Source of the DNA: an uncultured Chitinophagales bacterium
Lineage (GTDB): Bacteria > Bacteroidota > Bacteroidia > Chitinophagales > Chitinophagaceae
Length of the DNA: 50,663 bases
Direction: 5' to 3'
Assembly (NCBI GenBank): GCA_946886475.1
Contig: CAMPIQ010000010.1
Span: 1-50,663 of the forward strand
A program made the translations under genes and the position numbers. The notes beneath the pieces were generated by a model. The model made no database searches. It worked only from the letters and a program-made list of their open reading frames with translations, and was not told where the DNA came from. Positions within the stretch are counted from its first letter, which is position 1. The number at the start of each line of letters is the position of its first letter. Positions 36,183 through 44,411 of the stretch are shown in pieces.

Positions 36183-37427
36183 ATGAACTTCCTCTTCGCC
36201 TGGAGATATTTCAAAGCAAAAAAAACCACCAATGCCATTAATGTCATTTCGTGGATCAGCATTGTGGCCATCGTAATTGGTACGGCATCGCTCATATTGG
36301 TACTGAGTGTTTTTAATGGATTTGAAGGACTGGTGAAATCATTGTATTCTTCCTTTTATCCTGATATCAGGATCTCACCTGAATCAGGCAAACAAATTGT
36401 TCTGACGCCAGAGCAATTACAAAAGATCAAAAGCGTGAAAGGTGTTTTAGCTGTTTCCATGGTGGTGGAGGAAAGAGCGCTTTTGCAGAATAAAGCATCT
36501 GAGCTGGATTCGGCCGACTACCAGTCCATAATTTATCTAAAAGGGGTGGACAGTAACTACCAGAAAGTTACGGGTGTTGCCGATAACATTGTAGAAGGCG
36601 AATTCAATACCGGAACCGATGATGCGCCATTACTGGTACTTGGAGCCGGTATCCAGAATGCAGTAGGTGTAAGAGCCGACAGAAATATTAAACCGCTTGC
36701 TGTTTATATGCCCAGAAAAGGAGAGGTCAATCTTGCTGATCCCCTGCGTTCTTTAAGTGCAGAATCTGTAAATACATCCGGCGTTTTTATTATCCAGCAG
36801 GATTTTGATAACAAATATGCCATCACCAATCTTGATTTTATAAAGAGGATGTTATTGATGGATGAAAATAGTTACAGTGCCGCCGAAATTGCAATAGAAC
36901 CGGAAGCGGATGCAGACGATACGGGGGAGGAGATCAAAAAAATACTGGGGGATAAATATCTTGTTCAAAACAGGTTTGAACAAAATGCCAGTCTTTTTTC
37001 GGTGATGCAGATCGAGAAATGGATCATCTATGCCATTCTTTCCCTGATACTGGTAGTGGCTGCATTTAATATGGTGGGAGCTTTGACCATGCTTGTACTT
37101 GAAAAGAAGCAGGACATAAGCGTATTGCATGCACTGGGTGCCAGGCGGAGCTTTATTCAGAATATATTTTTAAGCGAAGGATTATTGCTGGCATTGATAG
37201 GAGGTGGGGCCGGAATGCTTATAGCCTTCATAATAGCTGTATTGCAGGTGAAGTATAAACTTATTGAACTCCAGGGCAGCACCTTCATGATCGATCATTT
37301 CCCGGTAAAAATGGTTGTCTCCGATTTCATTCTTGTTGGATTTACCGTTTTGATCATAGCGCTAATCGCTTCATGGATCCCGGCAAGGAAAGCGGCCCTG
37401 CAGCAATTTGCACTGAGGGAAGAGTAA
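36183..37427 (+). CDS. LolC/LolE-type FtsX-family ABC transporter permease
   Basis: A 414-residue inner-membrane protein with the MacB/LolC/FtsX plan: one N-terminal membrane helix (about 20-45, ISWISIVAIVIGTASLILVLSVFNG), a large periplasmic domain (about 50-275) and three C-terminal helices ending with WIPARKAALQQ. The motif MLVLEKKQDISVLHALGARR before helix three is the coupling region that touches the ATPase. Members extract lipoproteins from the inner membrane with LolD. No LolD-like ATPase follows, so its partner is elsewhere. The stop is 97 bases before the convergent transketolase gene. Lipoprotein release is inferred from family. Confidence 0.9.
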   Translation: MNFLFAWRYFKAKKTTNAINVISWISIVAIVIGTASLILVLSVFNGFEGLVKSLYSSFYPDIRISPESGKQIVLTPEQLQKIKSVKGVLAVSMVVEERALLQNKASELDSADYQSIIYLKGVDSNYQKVTGVADNIVEGEFNTGTDDAPLLVLGAGIQNAVGVRADRNIKPLAVYMPRKGEVNLADPLRSLSAESVNTSGVFIIQQDFDNKYAITNLDFIKRMLLMDENSYSAAEIAIEPEADADDTGEEIKKILGDKYLVQNRFEQNASLFSVMQIEKWIIYAILSLILVVAAFNMVGALTMLVLEKKQDISVLHALGARRSFIQNIFLSEGLLLALIGGGAGMLIAFIIAVLQVKYKLIELQGSTFMIDHFPVKMVVSDFILVGFTVLIIALIASWIPARKAALQQFALREE

Positions 37428-37523
37428 AGAAGGCCAAAGGCTTATGCCCTCTGGCTTTGCAGCGCTTAAAACATTTAAGGAGGAAATGATAAAGGCCGGT
37501 TTAAACCTAAAGCCAGAATCATT

Positions 37524-38360
37524 TTAATAGTCTCCCAAAGTTTGCGGCAGCTGTTCCAGGGCTTTCTTCAATTGCTCGTCATTTGGAGCCACACCATGCC
37601 AGTTGTGATCATTCTCCATGAAATCTACGCCCTTACCCATGATGGTTCTCATGATAATGGCAATAGGTTTTCCTTTTCCAAGCAATGATTTTGCTTCGGT
37701 GAGGGTGTGCACCACTTCATCCATATCGTTGCCATTCATTTCCAGGGTATGCCATCCGAAGGCGTCAAACTTTTCGCGGATATTGCCCAGGTCGTTTACT
37801 TTATATGTAGGACCGTCAATCTGCTGTCCATTCCAGTCGATGGTAGCAATAAGGTTGTCCACATTATGATTGGGAGCAAACATGATGGCTTCCCAATTCT
37901 GGCCTTCCTGTAATTCTCCATCGCCATGTAGAGAATAGACCACGTTTTGATCGTTATTTAATTTTTTAGCTAAGGCCGCACCAATGGCCACACTCATGCC
38001 CTGGCCAAGTGATCCGCTGGCTACTCTTATGCCCGGTAATCCTTCGTGGGTGGTTGGATGACCCTGCAGCCTGGAATTGATCTTACGAAAGCTGGCCAGT
38101 TCGCTTATTTCAAAATAACCCGACCGTGCAAGGGTAGAATAAAATACGGGGGAAATGTGACCGTTGGAAAGGAAGAATACATCTTCCTCACTTCCATTCA
38201 TATCAAATTTCGCTGGATTATGCTTCATGATCCCGAAGTAAAGTGCGGTAAAAAATTCAGTACATCCCAACGATCCGCCAGGATGTCCACTTTGGCAACC
38301 ATGAACCATTCTCAAACAATCTCTTCTTATCTGGCTTGCGATTTCTGTAAGTGCTGGCAT
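37524..38360 (-). CDS. Transketolase, N-terminal (thiamine-binding) subunit
   Basis: A 278-residue protein corresponding to the first domain of transketolase, which shuttles two-carbon units in the pentose phosphate pathway. It carries SGHPGGSLGCTEFFTALYFGIM, the GHISPVFYSTLARSGY stretch, LGQGMSVAIGAALA and the thiamine-diphosphate motif HGDGELQEGQNWEA...NHN, then IDWNGQQIDG. The pyrimidine-binding and C-terminal domains, which carry the conserved Glu, are absent: it ends cleanly at a stop, so it belongs to the split form with a separate partner. No such partner is encoded next to it (the neighbours are a permease and a WecA-type transferase), and the only other thiamine enzyme here is the complete dxs. 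Confidence 0.93.
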   Translation of the reverse strand: MPALTEIASQIRRDCLRMVHGCQSGHPGGSLGCTEFFTALYFGIMKHNPAKFDMNGSEEDVFFLSNGHISPVFYSTLARSGYFEISELASFRKINSRLQGHPTTHEGLPGIRVASGSLGQGMSVAIGAALAKKLNNDQNVVYSLHGDGELQEGQNWEAIMFAPNHNVDNLIATIDWNGQQIDGPTYKVNDLGNIREKFDAFGWHTLEMNGNDMDEVVHTLTEAKSLLGKGKPIAIIMRTIMGKGVDFMENDHNWHGVAPNDEQLKKALEQLPQTLGDY

Positions 38361-38450
38361 AAATTTTTAATGATTTTAAAACTTTCCGGATCCATTTGAG
38401 TTGCAAATGTGCAACCTTTTAATTAAAAACTGTTTTGGTATTTTACTCAT

Positions 38451-38458
38451 TATCTTTG
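38451..38458 (+). promoter_or_regulatory. -7 box ahead of the WecA-type transferase gene
   Basis: TATCTTTG matches TAnnTTTG, 80 bases before the start at 38539. TTTTGG lies 14 bases upstream, too close for the usual -33 distance. Confidence 0.45.
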
Positions 38459-38538
38459 AAGAACCAAGTTAAAATTACACACTAAAAAGTTTGAGCTTAA
38501 CCGATGAAACCTAATTTTGCACCCCAAAATCCTGCTGA

Positions 38539-39681
38539 ATGCTTAATGTGATGATGTGCGCTGCTGTAGCATTCTCCATTACTTATCTGGCCATCCCGGC
38601 CATAATGAGAGTTGCAGCAGAGAAAAAATTATTTGACCTGCCAGATGCCCGTAAGATACATACCAGGCCTATAGCTTCTCTTGGAGGCGTAGGCATATTC
38701 ATTGGATTTTTGCTTGCTTTATTACTTACCGTTTCCGGAAAAGAGGCAACTGAATTTCAGTTTTATTTTGCTTCAGCCCTGGTTATTTTCTTCCTGGGAT
38801 TGAAGGATGATATCCTCATTATCTCCGCAACAAAAAAAATTCTCGGACAGCTGGCTGCAGCTGCTATTATCATCCATCTGGGTGGTGTGCGTATTGAAAG
38901 CATGCATGGTTTTATGGGTCTTGAAAAATTGCCTGAGGTATGGAGTTATTTTGTTTCCTATATAACCATTATAGTGGTGGTAAATGCCTATAACCTCATA
39001 GATGGTATAGATGGTTTGGCCGGAAGCCTGGGTATAGTAACCACCTCCGTTTTTGGAACCTATTTCCTCATGGCAGAATTGCCTGTTTACGCTATGCTTT
39101 CCTTTGCTATGGCAGGAAGCCTTGCTGCTTTTCTCTTTTTTAATTTCAATCCTGCCAAGATCTTCATGGGCGATTCAGGCTCCCTTTTACTGGGTTTACT
39201 GAATGCTATTCTTGTTATTAAATTCATTACTGTTGCTGATGCCCCGGGTGCCTATTTGCCTGTGACATCAGCGGTAGCCATTGGATTTTCCATTCTTATA
39301 GTTCCATTACTGGATACACTCAGGGTTTTCAGCATCCGCATACTGCAGGGCCGTTCGCCATTTACACCGGACCGCAATCATATTCATCACCTTTTACTCG
39401 ACAGGGGCTTAAATCACAGACAGGTAACTTTTTCCTGCGTTGGTTTGAATATATCTTTTATTACCATGGCTTATTTTGGCCGCACGCTGGGGCCTACCGT
39501 TTTGATCTTTTTGATGATCGGAGTTTCATTTGCCCTGGTTGGAGCCCTGATATATTTCAAAAAGCCGGTTACCAAACTGGTTATTGCAAGTACGTTTCAG
39601 CACAACAAACCTGAACCTTCTGTTCAGCCTGCTACAAAAGTGGTGGCACTGAAAGCCGAAGCAGCAGTGGCGGAAAATTAA
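38539..39681 (+). CDS. Undecaprenyl-phosphate glycosyl-1-phosphate transferase, WecA/MraY family
   Basis: An integral membrane enzyme that loads a sugar-1-phosphate (usually GlcNAc or MurNAc-pentapeptide) onto undecaprenyl phosphate, starting a surface glycan. The 380 residues span about ten to eleven helices. The family's cytosolic motifs are all there: Asp90/Asp91 (LKDD), NAYNLIDGIDGLAG (149-162), FMGDSGS (209-215) and DRNHIHH (278-284). The last, HIHH rather than the HHH of MraY, puts it in the WecA/TagO group. The last 40 residues are a charged cytosolic tail rich in Ala and Val. It stands 91 bases before frr on the same strand, but with a separate promoter box before frr. Confidence 0.93.
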   Translation: MLNVMMCAAVAFSITYLAIPAIMRVAAEKKLFDLPDARKIHTRPIASLGGVGIFIGFLLALLLTVSGKEATEFQFYFASALVIFFLGLKDDILIISATKKILGQLAAAAIIIHLGGVRIESMHGFMGLEKLPEVWSYFVSYITIIVVVNAYNLIDGIDGLAGSLGIVTTSVFGTYFLMAELPVYAMLSFAMAGSLAAFLFFNFNPAKIFMGDSGSLLLGLLNAILVIKFITVADAPGAYLPVTSAVAIGFSILIVPLLDTLRVFSIRILQGRSPFTPDRNHIHHLLLDRGLNHRQVTFSCVGLNISFITMAYFGRTLGPTVLIFLMIGVSFALVGALIYFKKPVTKLVIASTFQHNKPEPSVQPATKVVALKAEAAVAEN

Positions 39682-39744
39682 ATGGGTTGAATGGCGATGG
39701 GGAGGTAAATGCTTCCTCAAAAATCATGATTCACGATCCTTCCT

Positions 39745-39752
39745 TAGATTTG
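39745..39752 (+). promoter_or_regulatory. -7 box ahead of frr
   Basis: TAGATTTG matches TAnnTTTG and ends 20 bases before the frr start, giving a short leader. Confidence 0.5.
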
Positions 39753-39772
39753 CGCTACAAAATTGATAAGCT

Positions 39773-40339
39773 ATGTCAGCAGAAGAAGTGTTGTTAACGC
39801 TGGAAATGGCCGAGGACTCCATGCAAAAAGCCATTAGTCATCTTGAAGTTGAACTCACTAAGATCAGGGCCGGAAAGGCTAATCCGCAGATGCTGGACGG
39901 TATTGTGGTAGACTATTACGGCACACCAACACCTATCAACCAGGTGGGAAATATAAGTGTAATGGATGCAAGGACCATCAGTATCCAGCCCTGGGAAAAA
40001 AACATGCTTCAACCCATAGAAAGGGCCATCATAGCTTCCAATATTGGCATCAATCCGCAAAATGACGGAAACATCATCAGGTTATTTCTTCCACCTCTTA
40101 CAGAAGAGCGCCGCAGGGACCTTGTAAAAAGAGCACAGGGAGAAGGCGAACATTCCAAAGTTGCCATCAGGAATATCCGTCGCGATGCCATTGAGAATAT
40201 CAAAAAAGCCCAGAAAAATGGCCTGAGCGAAGACGCTGCAAAAGATGCTGAAACCAATATTCAGGTGGTTACAGACAGATATATTGCGCTGGTTGAAAAA
40301 CACCTGGGCAGCAAGGAAAAAGATATCATGTCCGTATAG
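39773..40339 (+). CDS. frr: Ribosome recycling factor
   Basis: Splits the post-termination ribosome together with EF-G and GTP. The 188 residues match the family length. Recognisable parts are the MQKAISHLEVELTKIRAGKANPQMLDGIVVDYYGTPTPINQVGNISV region, WEKNMLQPIERAIIASNIGINPQNDGN and the long helical bundle with RRRDLVKRAQGEGEHSKVAIRNIRRDA. Nothing is missing. The short leader set by the upstream box fits strong expression. It converges with the EamA transporter gene at 40484; the spacer between holds no clear gene or terminator. Confidence 0.97.
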   Translation: MSAEEVLLTLEMAEDSMQKAISHLEVELTKIRAGKANPQMLDGIVVDYYGTPTPINQVGNISVMDARTISIQPWEKNMLQPIERAIIASNIGINPQNDGNIIRLFLPPLTEERRRDLVKRAQGEGEHSKVAIRNIRRDAIENIKKAQKNGLSEDAAKDAETNIQVVTDRYIALVEKHLGSKEKDIMSV

Positions 40340-40483
40340 TGAAGTAATAATATAATGCAGGCTATGCTGGCAGGATGGCGAGGTATATGCTGCATCAGGG
40401 GTGCTATACGCTACTTATCTATCTATTGTCAGGATTTCTTGAATCAGTTCAGGCAGAGGCCCGTCAGCAACCTGCGTAACCGG

Positions 40484-41353
40484 TTATCGATTGGCCAGAT
40501 AAACCCCTCCGAGTATCAAACCTAAACATCCAACCTGTATCACCGTTATATCTTCTCCATATAGAAAGCCCCAGAAAATGGCTACTATAGGGATGGCATA
40601 GGTAACCAGAGAAGCAAAAAGACTTCCGGATCTTTGTATCAGCATATAAAACAGGGCAGTTGCTATGGCGGTACCCGCAATACCCAGCAGCACCACAATG
40701 CCCGTGGAATAAAGCGCTTCCTCATTATGCATGATCAAAGTAAATACACCCTGTTGCCATGTTACAATGGAGGCCGGAATAGCTATTATAGCCATGGAAA
40801 CCGTGGCGATCTTTAGTGGATCAATTTCTTTTAAATAATTACCCACAATATTTACATTGATCCCGTACATAAGTGTAGCTAATAATATCAGCAGGGTGAA
40901 ACTGTAATCGTTGATGGTTACGGAGCCCTGGGATAAACTAAGTATCAGTAATCCAATAAATCCAACAAGCACACCCGCGATCTTTTTATTTTGAACCTTC
41001 ATTTTAAAAAAGAAGATTCCGATCACAATAACAAACAGTGGTGTAAGTGAATTAAGGATGCCGGCCAGGGAACTGTCTATTTTCTTTTCAATGGCAATAG
41101 CAAACAAAAATGCAGGAAATAAATTTCCAAGCAATCCGGATAAGATAATCAGATGGATCTTGTTCAACGGCACTTTCCTGATGTGAAAAACTGCCATAGG
41201 AAGGAAGATCAATCCCGCAGCAGTAATACGTATAGCCCCAATCTGCCAGCCTGTAAGATCATCTGAGGTACGCTTCATCAGAATGAATGCACTTCCCCAG
41301 ATCAGGGACAATATGATGAATAATGCCCAACTGGTGATATCTTTTTTTGCCAT
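40484..41353 (-). CDS. DMT-superfamily (EamA) transporter
   Basis: A 289-residue inner-membrane protein with ten hydrophobic segments in two fivefold halves, the EamA/RhaT layout of small-metabolite exporters. The first half opens ALFIILSLIWGSAFILMKRTSDDL, the second ends IVAIFWGFLYGEDITVIQVGCLGLILGGVYLAN, both typical of the family. Substrate cannot be inferred. It starts 46 bases from the divergent PPK2 gene, so both promoters lie in that short spacer. Confidence 0.92.
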   Translation of the reverse strand: MAKKDITSWALFIILSLIWGSAFILMKRTSDDLTGWQIGAIRITAAGLIFLPMAVFHIRKVPLNKIHLIILSGLLGNLFPAFLFAIAIEKKIDSSLAGILNSLTPLFVIVIGIFFFKMKVQNKKIAGVLVGFIGLLILSLSQGSVTINDYSFTLLILLATLMYGINVNIVGNYLKEIDPLKIATVSMAIIAIPASIVTWQQGVFTLIMHNEEALYSTGIVVLLGIAGTAIATALFYMLIQRSGSLFASLVTYAIPIVAIFWGFLYGEDITVIQVGCLGLILGGVYLANR

Positions 41354-41398
41354 TAGCCTGCAAAAGTGCAGAAGTTTGTGGTGAATTAATATCTTTTT

Positions 41399-42145
41399 AT
41401 GAACCGTCTTTCAGAATTATCAACCAGGGCTCCATCGGACATGGATAAAAAAGAAACTAAACAAAGGACTGCAGAACTACTTGATGAATTGAAAGAATTA
41501 CAAAATCTTTTATATGCTGAAAATAAACATTCAGTACTGATCATTTTGCAGGGGATGGATGCAAGTGGTAAGGATGGGGCCATCAGGGAGGTATTTAGCG
41601 GATGTAATCCCCAGGGTGTTTCTGTGGTTTCTTTTAAGGCGCCAACAGAATTGGAATTAAGTCATGATTTCCTCTGGCGCATACATCGTAATGCTCCTTC
41701 CAGGGGCATGATCAGTGTTTTTAACCGCAGTCATTATGAAGATGTATTGGTTACCCGCGTACATAAATGGTGCGATGATGAAACCGCCAGAAAAAGGTTT
41801 GATGCCATCAATCGCTTTGAAGATTTATTAGTATTACACAATTCAACACTCATCTTTAAATTCTACCTGCATATTTCAAAAGACGAACAAAAAGAAAGAC
41901 TTGATGAGAGACTGGAAGATGAACGGAAAAAATGGAAGTACAATAAAAAAGATAAGGAGGAAGCTAAATTATGGGACCGGTATATGCTGATGTATGAAGA
42001 TGTATTTGAATATTGTGATAACGTTCCCTGGACCCTTGTACCCGCAGATCAGAACTGGTATAAAGAATACCTTATTGCAAAAACGCTGGTTGATGGATTG
42101 AAGGCTTTGGATATGAAATATCCACAAGTGAAGGAAATACCGTGA
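41399..42145 (+). CDS. Polyphosphate kinase 2 family (PPK2-III-like) phosphotransferase
   Basis: Uses inorganic polyphosphate to phosphorylate nucleotides (AMP, ADP or both) or the reverse. The P-loop fold is clear: Walker A QGMDASGKDG (51-60), then the conserved RAFxxP-like region written FKAPTELELSHDFLWRIHRNAP, the FNRSHYEDVLVTRVH Walker B-type segment (109-122) and the RLDERLEDERKKWKY lid. The sequence is nearest in my memory to the class III, AMP- and ADP-using enzymes of Bacteroidota. At 248 residues the N-terminus is shorter than the longest relatives; upstream there is only a 45-base spacer shared with the divergent transporter, so a longer form is impossible. No polyphosphate kinase 1 or exopolyphosphatase is in the window. 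Confidence 0.9.
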   Translation: MNRLSELSTRAPSDMDKKETKQRTAELLDELKELQNLLYAENKHSVLIILQGMDASGKDGAIREVFSGCNPQGVSVVSFKAPTELELSHDFLWRIHRNAPSRGMISVFNRSHYEDVLVTRVHKWCDDETARKRFDAINRFEDLLVLHNSTLIFKFYLHISKDEQKERLDERLEDERKKWKYNKKDKEEAKLWDRYMLMYEDVFEYCDNVPWTLVPADQNWYKEYLIAKTLVDGLKALDMKYPQVKEIP

Positions 42146-42194
42146 CAAGATCAAACAAGAATGTTAATTTTAATTACACTTAAACATTACTGTT

Positions 42195-42578
42195 ATGGCA
42201 TTTTTTAAAGAATTCAGGGAGTTTGCCTTAAAGGGAAACGTAGTTGACCTGGCAATTGCAGTTATAATTGGAGCAGCCTTTGGCGCCATCATATCTTCAT
42301 TGGTCGACGATGTTATCACACCGCTATTGTTAACTCCGGCCCTGGAGGCGGCCAATATCAAAGACCTGGATCAGCTCACCTGGGGTGCTGTCAAGTACGG
42401 CAATTTCCTCGCTGCCATCATAAAATTCATTATAGTGGCACTGGCCTTATTCTTTATTGTGAAGGGGATCAATAGGATGAAGCGTGAAAAAGAAGCTCCG
42501 GCAGCCACACCAAAAGCCCCTGAGTATAGTTTGCAGGAAAAATTGTTAATGGAAATAAGGGATTCTCTTAAGAAATAG
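42195..42578 (+). CDS. mscL: Large-conductance mechanosensitive channel
   Basis: Homopentameric inner-membrane channel that opens under osmotic downshock and releases small solutes. The 127 residues fit: an amphipathic N-terminal helix (KEFREFALKGNVVDLAIAVIIGAAFGAIISSLVDDVITP covering helix and first membrane segment), a short periplasmic loop, the second segment (FLAAIIKFIIVALALFFIVKGINRM) and a cytosolic helix (SLQEKLLMEIRDSLKK). The pore-lining Gly/Ala spacing in the first segment is retained. A clear terminator-shaped hairpin follows about 60 bases after the stop, just before scpA. Confidence 0.97.
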   Translation: MAFFKEFREFALKGNVVDLAIAVIIGAAFGAIISSLVDDVITPLLLTPALEAANIKDLDQLTWGAVKYGNFLAAIIKFIIVALALFFIVKGINRMKREKEAPAATPKAPEYSLQEKLLMEIRDSLKK

Positions 42579-42625
42579 ACACTAAGTTGTGTAAAACCTC
42601 TGTTTCTTCCCTTGACGAAATATCA

Positions 42626-42633
42626 TATTTTTG
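42626..42633 (+). promoter_or_regulatory. Candidate -7 box for scpA
   Basis: TATTTTTG matches TAnnTTTG in an AT-rich stretch; TTGACG lies 11 bases upstream, too close to be a standard -33 element. A start of transcription from it would fall at the left arm of the hairpin at 42637. Confidence 0.35.
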
Positions 42634-42636
42634 CTT

Positions 42637-42663
42637 AGTCCCGTTAAATAACGGGACTTTTTT
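42637..42663 (+). terminator. Terminator hairpin between mscL and scpA
   Basis: AGTCCCGT and ACGGGACT pair around a six-base loop and are followed by six T residues. It ends 16 bases before the scpA GTG start. Confidence 0.8.
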
Positions 42664-42679
42664 ATTAAACCAGAAAAGT

Positions 42680-43459
42680 GTGAGCACGTACCAGATAAAA
42701 TTGCCCCAGTTTGAGGGACCATTCGACCTTCTTTTATTTTTCATTGAAAGAGATGAGCTGGATATTTATAATATTCCCATTACCCGGATCATAAATGATT
42801 TCCTGGCTTATATACATGCCCAGGAGTCGTTGAATATTGAATTGTCGAGTGAATTCATTTTATTCATTTCAACTTTGATGCGGATCAAAGCAAAAATGTT
42901 GTTGCCAAGAAAGGAAGTGGATCCGCTGGGAAATGAGATAGATCCGAGGCAGGAACTGATTGACAAGATCCTTGAATATAAAAAGTATAAAGAGGTTGCT
43001 GCTCAAATGGCAGAAATGGAAGCAGATCGCATGCTCATGATCAAACGTGGTAATATTCAGAAAGAATTATCACAAATTGGTGAAGAAGCCAGTGAAGGTA
43101 CCGAAGTGCAGACCATTACCATGTTCAGGCTGATGAAAGCTTTTGAGCGGGTAATGCAGAAATACCACGACAGGTTCAATAAACCGGTACATACAGTAGT
43201 GCGGTACAATTATTCCATGGAGCAAACCAAGACTGATATGATCTCACTGGCTCAGGGTGAACGCACCTTGTCTTTTGAAAAAATATTTTCAAAGGCGGAG
43301 AACCGGGTACACGCCATTTTCATGTTTCTTTCCATGCTGGAGCTGGTGCAGGGTAAATTTCTGCGCATCATAACCGGAGAAGGTCAGAATAATTTCATAA
43401 TTGAATACAATGAGGTGCAGGAAGGATTGACCGATGAAGAGCATATGAGGCTGTTATGA
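42680..43459 (+). CDS. scpA: Segregation and condensation protein A
   Basis: Kleisin subunit that bridges the heads of the Smc dimer and binds ScpB, for chromosome compaction and partition. About 259 residues from the chosen start. The core is diagnostic: YQIKLPQFEGPFDLLLFFIERDELDIYNIPITRII at the N-terminus, then the LSSEFILFISTLMRIKAKMLLPR segment and the C-terminal winged-helix part (FLSMLELVQGKFLRIITG). I start at GTG 42680 because the family begins right there; the in-frame TTG at 42587 would add 31 residues and read through the terminator hairpin. scpB is not adjacent. Confidence 0.93.
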   Translation: MSTYQIKLPQFEGPFDLLLFFIERDELDIYNIPITRIINDFLAYIHAQESLNIELSSEFILFISTLMRIKAKMLLPRKEVDPLGNEIDPRQELIDKILEYKKYKEVAAQMAEMEADRMLMIKRGNIQKELSQIGEEASEGTEVQTITMFRLMKAFERVMQKYHDRFNKPVHTVVRYNYSMEQTKTDMISLAQGERTLSFEKIFSKAENRVHAIFMFLSMLELVQGKFLRIITGEGQNNFIIEYNEVQEGLTDEEHMRLL

Positions 43460-43545
43460 GCTTTGAACTAATGAGCATTGAGCCAGCAGCTACAAGCGTA
43501 CCTTCCTTCAGATATAAATCTAAAAGAAAGAAAAGGATCATTTGG

Positions 43546-44184
43546 TTAGTCTATGATCCATAACAGAATGGGATCTTTTGCGCCCTTGATCAATGCCTGT
43601 AATTCTATTAAAAATGCAGGAGATACTGTAGGACATCCATTGCTCTGGCATATTTCCTCTTTTACTTCATGATCAGGTACGCATTCATGTGAATGCAGCA
43701 CCACATACCGTTTGAATGCGTTACTGTTGGTGGGATCAAGGCCGTGTAATTTAAAAGCAAGCCCGAATTTTCCATAATAGGCATATCCAATTTTATATTT
43801 CCCCAGCGAAGAACAGCCACAGCCAACCCTGTTATCATATTTCACTTCTTCAAGCCAGTATTCATTGCAGTTGCCATGTGTTACAAGGCCTGCATTTATG
43901 ATACTGTCATTTTTCAGATCATAAATAAAAAAACGTTTTTTACCGGAAGGTATATCCAGGTCAAGAAGAAAAAAATATCCATCATGGTATCGCTCCTTTG
44001 AAATGAAGTCTTTTGCATGAGCTGCAATCTGAATATGTTTGGATGATGGAATGGAAGGTTTTACAAATACCGCTTCGTGTTTCGGAAGATGGAGTGCTTT
44101 TAATTTCTTTCCCTGCGGGGTAATGGAAAAGGCAAGCATGATCAATAAGGCAGGTATCAAAATATACAGTAGGATCTTTTTCAT
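43546..44184 (-). CDS. Murein L,D-transpeptidase-like (YkuD_2 type) envelope protein
   Basis: A 212-residue exported protein related to L,D-transpeptidases, which cross-link or modify peptidoglycan in the periplasm. The N-terminus is a signal or anchor (MKKILLYILIPALLIMLAFS). The catalytic neighbourhood is VVLHSHECVPD (His164, His166) and ICQSNGCPTVSP with the presumed nucleophile Cys184 in the S-x-G-C-P motif. The VGCGCSSLGKYKIG stretch matches the family's substrate-facing part. I take ATG 44184; an ATG at 44208 lies inside the preceding hairpin and adds eight residues. It is the last gene of a minus-strand row (barrel protein, 64-residue ORF, this gene). Confidence 0.85.
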   Translation of the reverse strand: MKKILLYILIPALLIMLAFSITPQGKKLKALHLPKHEAVFVKPSIPSSKHIQIAAHAKDFISKERYHDGYFFLLDLDIPSGKKRFFIYDLKNDSIINAGLVTHGNCNEYWLEEVKYDNRVGCGCSSLGKYKIGYAYYGKFGLAFKLHGLDPTNSNAFKRYVVLHSHECVPDHEVKEEICQSNGCPTVSPAFLIELQALIKGAKDPILLWIID

Positions 44185-44216
44185 AAAAAACGTTATGCTG
44201 AGATGCATAACGTTTT
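44185..44216 (-). terminator. Terminator-shaped hairpin directly abutting the L,D-transpeptidase start
   Basis: A perfect 12-bp stem (AAAACGTTATGC / GCATAACGTTTT on the plus strand, six-base loop) followed on the minus strand by a run of T that runs straight into ATG 44184. The stop codon of the 64-residue ORF is inside the stem. Confidence 0.75.
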
Positions 44217-44387
44217 AAAATCCACAAAAATTTCAGGAATATCCTTCTCTGCACATAACTTAGTATAGCCTCCATTGATATAATTCATATTCTTTAAGAT
44301 CAAAACATCTTTACAAGTTCTTATTGGAAACATATCATTGCTCATTTTTTTGAAGGCTGTCACTCCTTCATCGGGTAGCAATTCCAT
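44193..44387 (-). CDS. Possible 64-residue protein of unknown function
   Basis: A small reading frame between the barrel gene and the L,D-transpeptidase gene, MELLPDEGVTAFKKMSND onward, ending in FKTLCISA. It has three Cys, no signal peptide and no family I know. Spacing (25 bases after the upstream stop, 8 before the next start) suits a gene in an operon, and the codon use is normal; but there is no ribosome-binding site and its stop is inside a hairpin. A TTG at 44399 is also in frame. It could be a decayed fragment. Confidence 0.4.
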   Translation of the reverse strand: MELLPDEGVTAFKKMSNDMFPIRTCKDVLILKNMNYINGGYTKLCAEKDIPEIFVDFKTLCISA

Positions 44388-44411
44388 GCTGTATTTCAAA
44401 ATGAAATTTGG

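Noticed and set aside
37524..38360. The short transketolase gene as a truncated pseudogene
   Set aside because: It ends cleanly at the known boundary of the split N-terminal subunit and all cofactor motifs are intact.
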